This document shows positions 5,751-7,969 of a DNA stretch of 7,969 nucleotides, in pieces (position 1 is the stretch's first letter; every line of letters begins with the position of its first letter). The translations under genes were made by a program, and so were the position numbers. The notes beneath the pieces were generated by a model, which was not told the origin of the DNA, did not search any database, and worked only from the letters and a program-made list of their open reading frames with translations. This stretch comes from Phytoactinopolyspora endophytica (GTDB taxonomy: Bacteria; Actinomycetota; Actinomycetes; Jiangellales; Jiangellaceae): contig NZ_ML142854.1 in assembly GCF_004138495.1 (NCBI RefSeq), positions 210,072 to 218,040 of the forward strand, read 5' to 3'.

Positions 5751-7969
5751 ATGGATGAGCAGCCGCCCGCAGAGGAGGACCTGAGCGCCAAGAAAACAGG
5801 TCCGAAGTATCGCGCTACCCAGAAGAAGACGGGCTGGCGGCGGTTTTTCGGCTGGAAGGCGTTCCTGCTCTACTTCCTCGGGCTGATTCTGCTCGGCGCC
5901 GGCGCGGTCACCTATCTCTTCGTGACGGTCGACGTCCCGGCGCCGAACGACTTCTCCACGTCGGAGACGACGATCGTCAGCTATGACGACAGCGAGACCG
6001 AGCTGGGGCGGTTCAGTGTCGAGAACCGCGAGATCGTCAACATCGAGGACATCCCGGACACCCTCACGAACGCTGTGGTCGCAGCTGAGGACCGTAGCTT
6101 CTACGAGAACCCGGGCTTCTCGCTGACGGGCACCACACGGGCTGCCTGGGACCAGCTGACCGGGAGCGCCTCCGCGGGTGGCGGATCGACGATCACCCAG
6201 CAGTACGTCAAGAACTACTACCTGACCCAGGATCAGACCTGGAGCCGGAAGCTCAACGAACTCATCATCTCGGTCAAGGTCGATCAGGAGACCGACAAGG
6301 ACCAGATTCTCACCGATTACCTGAACACCATCTGGTTCGGCCGGGGGACCTACGGCGTGCAGACCGCCTCCCAGTCCTACTTCGGTTCTGACGTACAAGA
6401 CCTGGATCTGGCGCAGAGTGCGGCGCTGGCGGCGATCCTCCGCTCGCCCAGCCTGTATGACCCTACGGTCAGCGACGAGAACGCGGACCGCTTCGAGCAG
6501 CGCTTCGAGTACGTACTGGCCGGCATGGTGGAGACCGGGGCGATCGACCAGCAGACCGCGGACGAGACCGAGCTGCCGGACATCGAGCCGGAGAACCGTG
6601 AGGACCGTTTCGGCGGGCCCGACGGGTACCTGCTGCAGATGGTCCGGGACGAGTTGCTCGCTCTGGGTTTCGAGGAGACGGAGATCGACAGCGGTGGACT
6701 GCGGGTCACCACCACGTTCAACGAGAGTGCTCAGGACGTAGCCGTCCGCGCGGTCGACGAGGAACGGCCGACGGAGGATGCGGATGGCGTGCGCGTCGGG
6801 CTCGCGTCCGTGCGTCCGGGCGACGGCGGGGTCGTTGCCCTTTACGGCGGACCGGACGCGGTGGAGCAGAGCATCAACGACGCGGTCGACGCCAGGATTC
6901 AGCCCGGCTCGACGGTGAAGCCGTTCAGCCTCGCTGCCGGAATCGAGGAAGGCTACTCGCTGTACAGCGGGTTCGCCGGTAACTCGCCGTTCGAGGCGGA
7001 GGGTCTCGGCCCGCCGGTGAACAACCAGGGCAATGCCTCCTACGGGTGGTCGGTGAACCTGATCACGGCGACGGAGCGCTCGATCAACACCGCATTCGTG
7101 GACCTCACGCACGACATCGGCTCGCAGGCTGTGGTCGACTCCCTGGTCCGGGCGGGCATTCCCGAGGACGCTCCCGGGCTGGAAGCCGACCAGCGTGTGA
7201 CACTGGGCACGGCGTCCGTGTCACCGCTGGAGATGGCTGAGGCGTATGCCACCCTCGCGGCTCAGGGTGTGCACGCCGACACGTACACAGTCTCCGAGGT
7301 CCAGGACTCCTCCGGGGAGGTGCTGTACGAGCGGGACAGCGAAACCCGGCGGGTCTTCGACGAGGACGTCATGGCGGACGTCACATACGCCATGACCCAG
7401 GTCGTGGACGGGTACAACGGAACGGGTTCCGAGGCGCGTGGGCTGGAACGGCCTGCCGCCGCCAAGACCGGAACGCACGATGACCTGACATCCTGGTTCG
7501 CCGGCTTCACGCCGCAGCTGGCGACGACCGTGGCGTACTACCGCGGTGACGGCACCGACTCACTCGACGGCGTCGGCGGGCTGGAGAACTTCGCCGGCGG
7601 TCAGTATCCCGCGCGGACCTGGACGGCGTTCATGAGGTCTGCGCTGCGCGATGACCCTGTCATGGAATTCCCCGAGCCCGCTTACGTCAACGCCTATACC
7701 CAGGCATCTCCGCCTAGCGGCGGTGGTGGCGGCGGCGGTGGTGACGCCTCCGGCGGCGATCAGTCCGGTGGTGGTGACGCATCCGGTGGTGATGAGTCCG
7801 GTGGTGATGAGTCGGGCGGTGATGAGTCCGGTGGTGATGAGTCGGGCGGTGATGAGTCGGGCGGTGATGAGTCCGGTGGTGATGAGTCGGGCGGTGATGA
7901 GTCGGGCGGTGGCGAGTCTGGCGGTGGCGAGTCGGGCGGTGATGAGTCCGGCGGTGGCGATGAGTCGGG
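5751..7969 (+). CDS. Class A penicillin-binding protein (transglycosylase/transpeptidase), C-terminus runs off right edge
   Basis: A bifunctional peptidoglycan synthase: it polymerises glycan strands from lipid II and cross-links stem peptides outside the membrane. The visible 739 codons have no stop. Order: charged cytoplasmic N-terminus (1-36), one membrane anchor (about 37-59), family 51 transglycosylase with AAEDRSFY at 111-118 (catalytic Glu113) and GGGSTITQQYVKN at 143-155, then the transpeptidase with STVK at 387-390 (nucleophile Ser387), SIN at 444-446 and KTGT at 572-575. All key residues are intact. The transpeptidase ends near residue 655 and is followed by a Gly/Asp/Glu/Ser repeat tail of unknown full length. 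No PASTA domain is visible before the edge. ATG 5751 is the only start after an in-frame stop at 5727-5729 and has no Shine-Dalgarno sequence. It is a PonA/PBP1-type protein; which paralogue cannot be told. Confidence 0.96.
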   Translation, partial: MDEQPPAEEDLSAKKTGPKYRATQKKTGWRRFFGWKAFLLYFLGLILLGAGAVTYLFVTVDVPAPNDFSTSETTIVSYDDSETELGRFSVENREIVNIEDIPDTLTNAVVAAEDRSFYENPGFSLTGTTRAAWDQLTGSASAGGGSTITQQYVKNYYLTQDQTWSRKLNELIISVKVDQETDKDQILTDYLNTIWFGRGTYGVQTASQSYFGSDVQDLDLAQSAALAAILRSPSLYDPTVSDENADRFEQRFEYVLAGMVETGAIDQQTADETELPDIEPENREDRFGGPDGYLLQMVRDELLALGFEETEIDSGGLRVTTTFNESAQDVAVRAVDEERPTEDADGVRVGLASVRPGDGGVVALYGGPDAVEQSINDAVDARIQPGSTVKPFSLAAGIEEGYSLYSGFAGNSPFEAEGLGPPVNNQGNASYGWSVNLITATERSINTAFVDLTHDIGSQAVVDSLVRAGIPEDAPGLEADQRVTLGTASVSPLEMAEAYATLAAQGVHADTYTVSEVQDSSGEVLYERDSETRRVFDEDVMADVTYAMTQVVDGYNGTGSEARGLERPAAAKTGTHDDLTSWFAGFTPQLATTVAYYRGDGTDSLDGVGGLENFAGGQYPARTWTAFMRSALRDDPVMEFPEPAYVNAYTQASPPSGGGGGGGGDASGGDQSGGGDASGGDESGGDESGGDESGGDESGGDESGGDESGGDESGGDESGGGESGGGESGGDESGGGDES
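7716..7969 (+). repeat. In-frame 15-base tandem repeat encoding a Gly-Gly-Asp-Glu-Ser tail
   Basis: A glycine run (from Ser656 of the penicillin-binding protein) leads into degenerate units with Asp-Ala-Ser and Asp-Gln-Ser. Eight consecutive units of GGDES follow from 7785 to 7904, each 15 bases, then GGGES twice, GGDES once and a longer GGGDES unit of 18 bases. Two synonymous versions of the unit recur: one reads TCC-GGT, the other TCG-GGC across the Ser-Gly junction, both followed by GGT-GAT-GAG. The array is still running at the window edge. The encoded tail should be flexible, acidic and extracytoplasmic. Its function is unknown. Confidence 0.95.

Noticed and set aside
5724..7112. Minus-strand open frame of 462 codons opposite the penicillin-binding protein
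   Set aside because: Shadow of a gene with intact catalytic motifs on the plus strand; its composition is Arg/Val/Leu/Asp-rich and no family is recognisable.
7785..7969. CRISPR-like or intergenic repeat array
   Set aside because: The repeat is 15 bases, has no spacers, and is in frame with the penicillin-binding protein, encoding a regular pentapeptide.

Overview
The window looks like a chromosomal segment from a high-GC actinobacterium (Actinomycetota). The grounds are the very high GC, strong G/C bias at third codon positions (which creates long spurious antisense frames), frequent GTG and TTG starts, and the character of the proteins. I cannot name a genus with confidence. Eight protein-coding genes are supported; the first and last run off the window edges. 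No RNA genes, insertion sequences, CRISPR arrays or phage genes were seen.

Layout: a minus-strand gene for the transcription accessory protein Tex (N-terminal 182 residues only) is divergent from everything else. All the rest is on the plus strand: gluconokinase (gntK-type), NADP-type 6-phosphogluconate dehydrogenase (gnd), a short class I mannose-6-phosphate isomerase-like protein (manA-type), an RsmC-like class I SAM methyltransferase, a TrmH/SpoU-family 2'-O-ribose RNA methyltransferase, a DoxX-family membrane protein, and a class A penicillin-binding protein (transglycosylase plus transpeptidase) whose C-terminus is still open at the right edge.

The first three plus-strand enzymes fit hexose-phosphate metabolism: GntK makes 6-phosphogluconate, Gnd converts it to ribulose 5-phosphate with NADPH, and the ManA-like enzyme links mannose 6-phosphate to fructose 6-phosphate. 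From gnd to the TrmH-like gene the gaps are only 39, 41 and 18 bases and each start can be matched to a Shine-Dalgarno-like sequence, so these four are probably one transcript. A perfect palindrome overlapping the TrmH-like stop codon probably ends that unit. The DoxX gene and the penicillin-binding protein follow, both without a convincing Shine-Dalgarno sequence.

Most of this is ordinary housekeeping DNA and I see no strong evidence for a new multi-gene system. The features most worth a second look are the Gly-Gly-Asp-Glu-Ser repeat tail of the penicillin-binding protein, which shows a 45-base higher-order duplication; a possible leaderless start for the same gene; the hairpin built into the end of the TrmH-like gene; and the possible co-transcription of sugar-phosphate and RNA-methylation genes.
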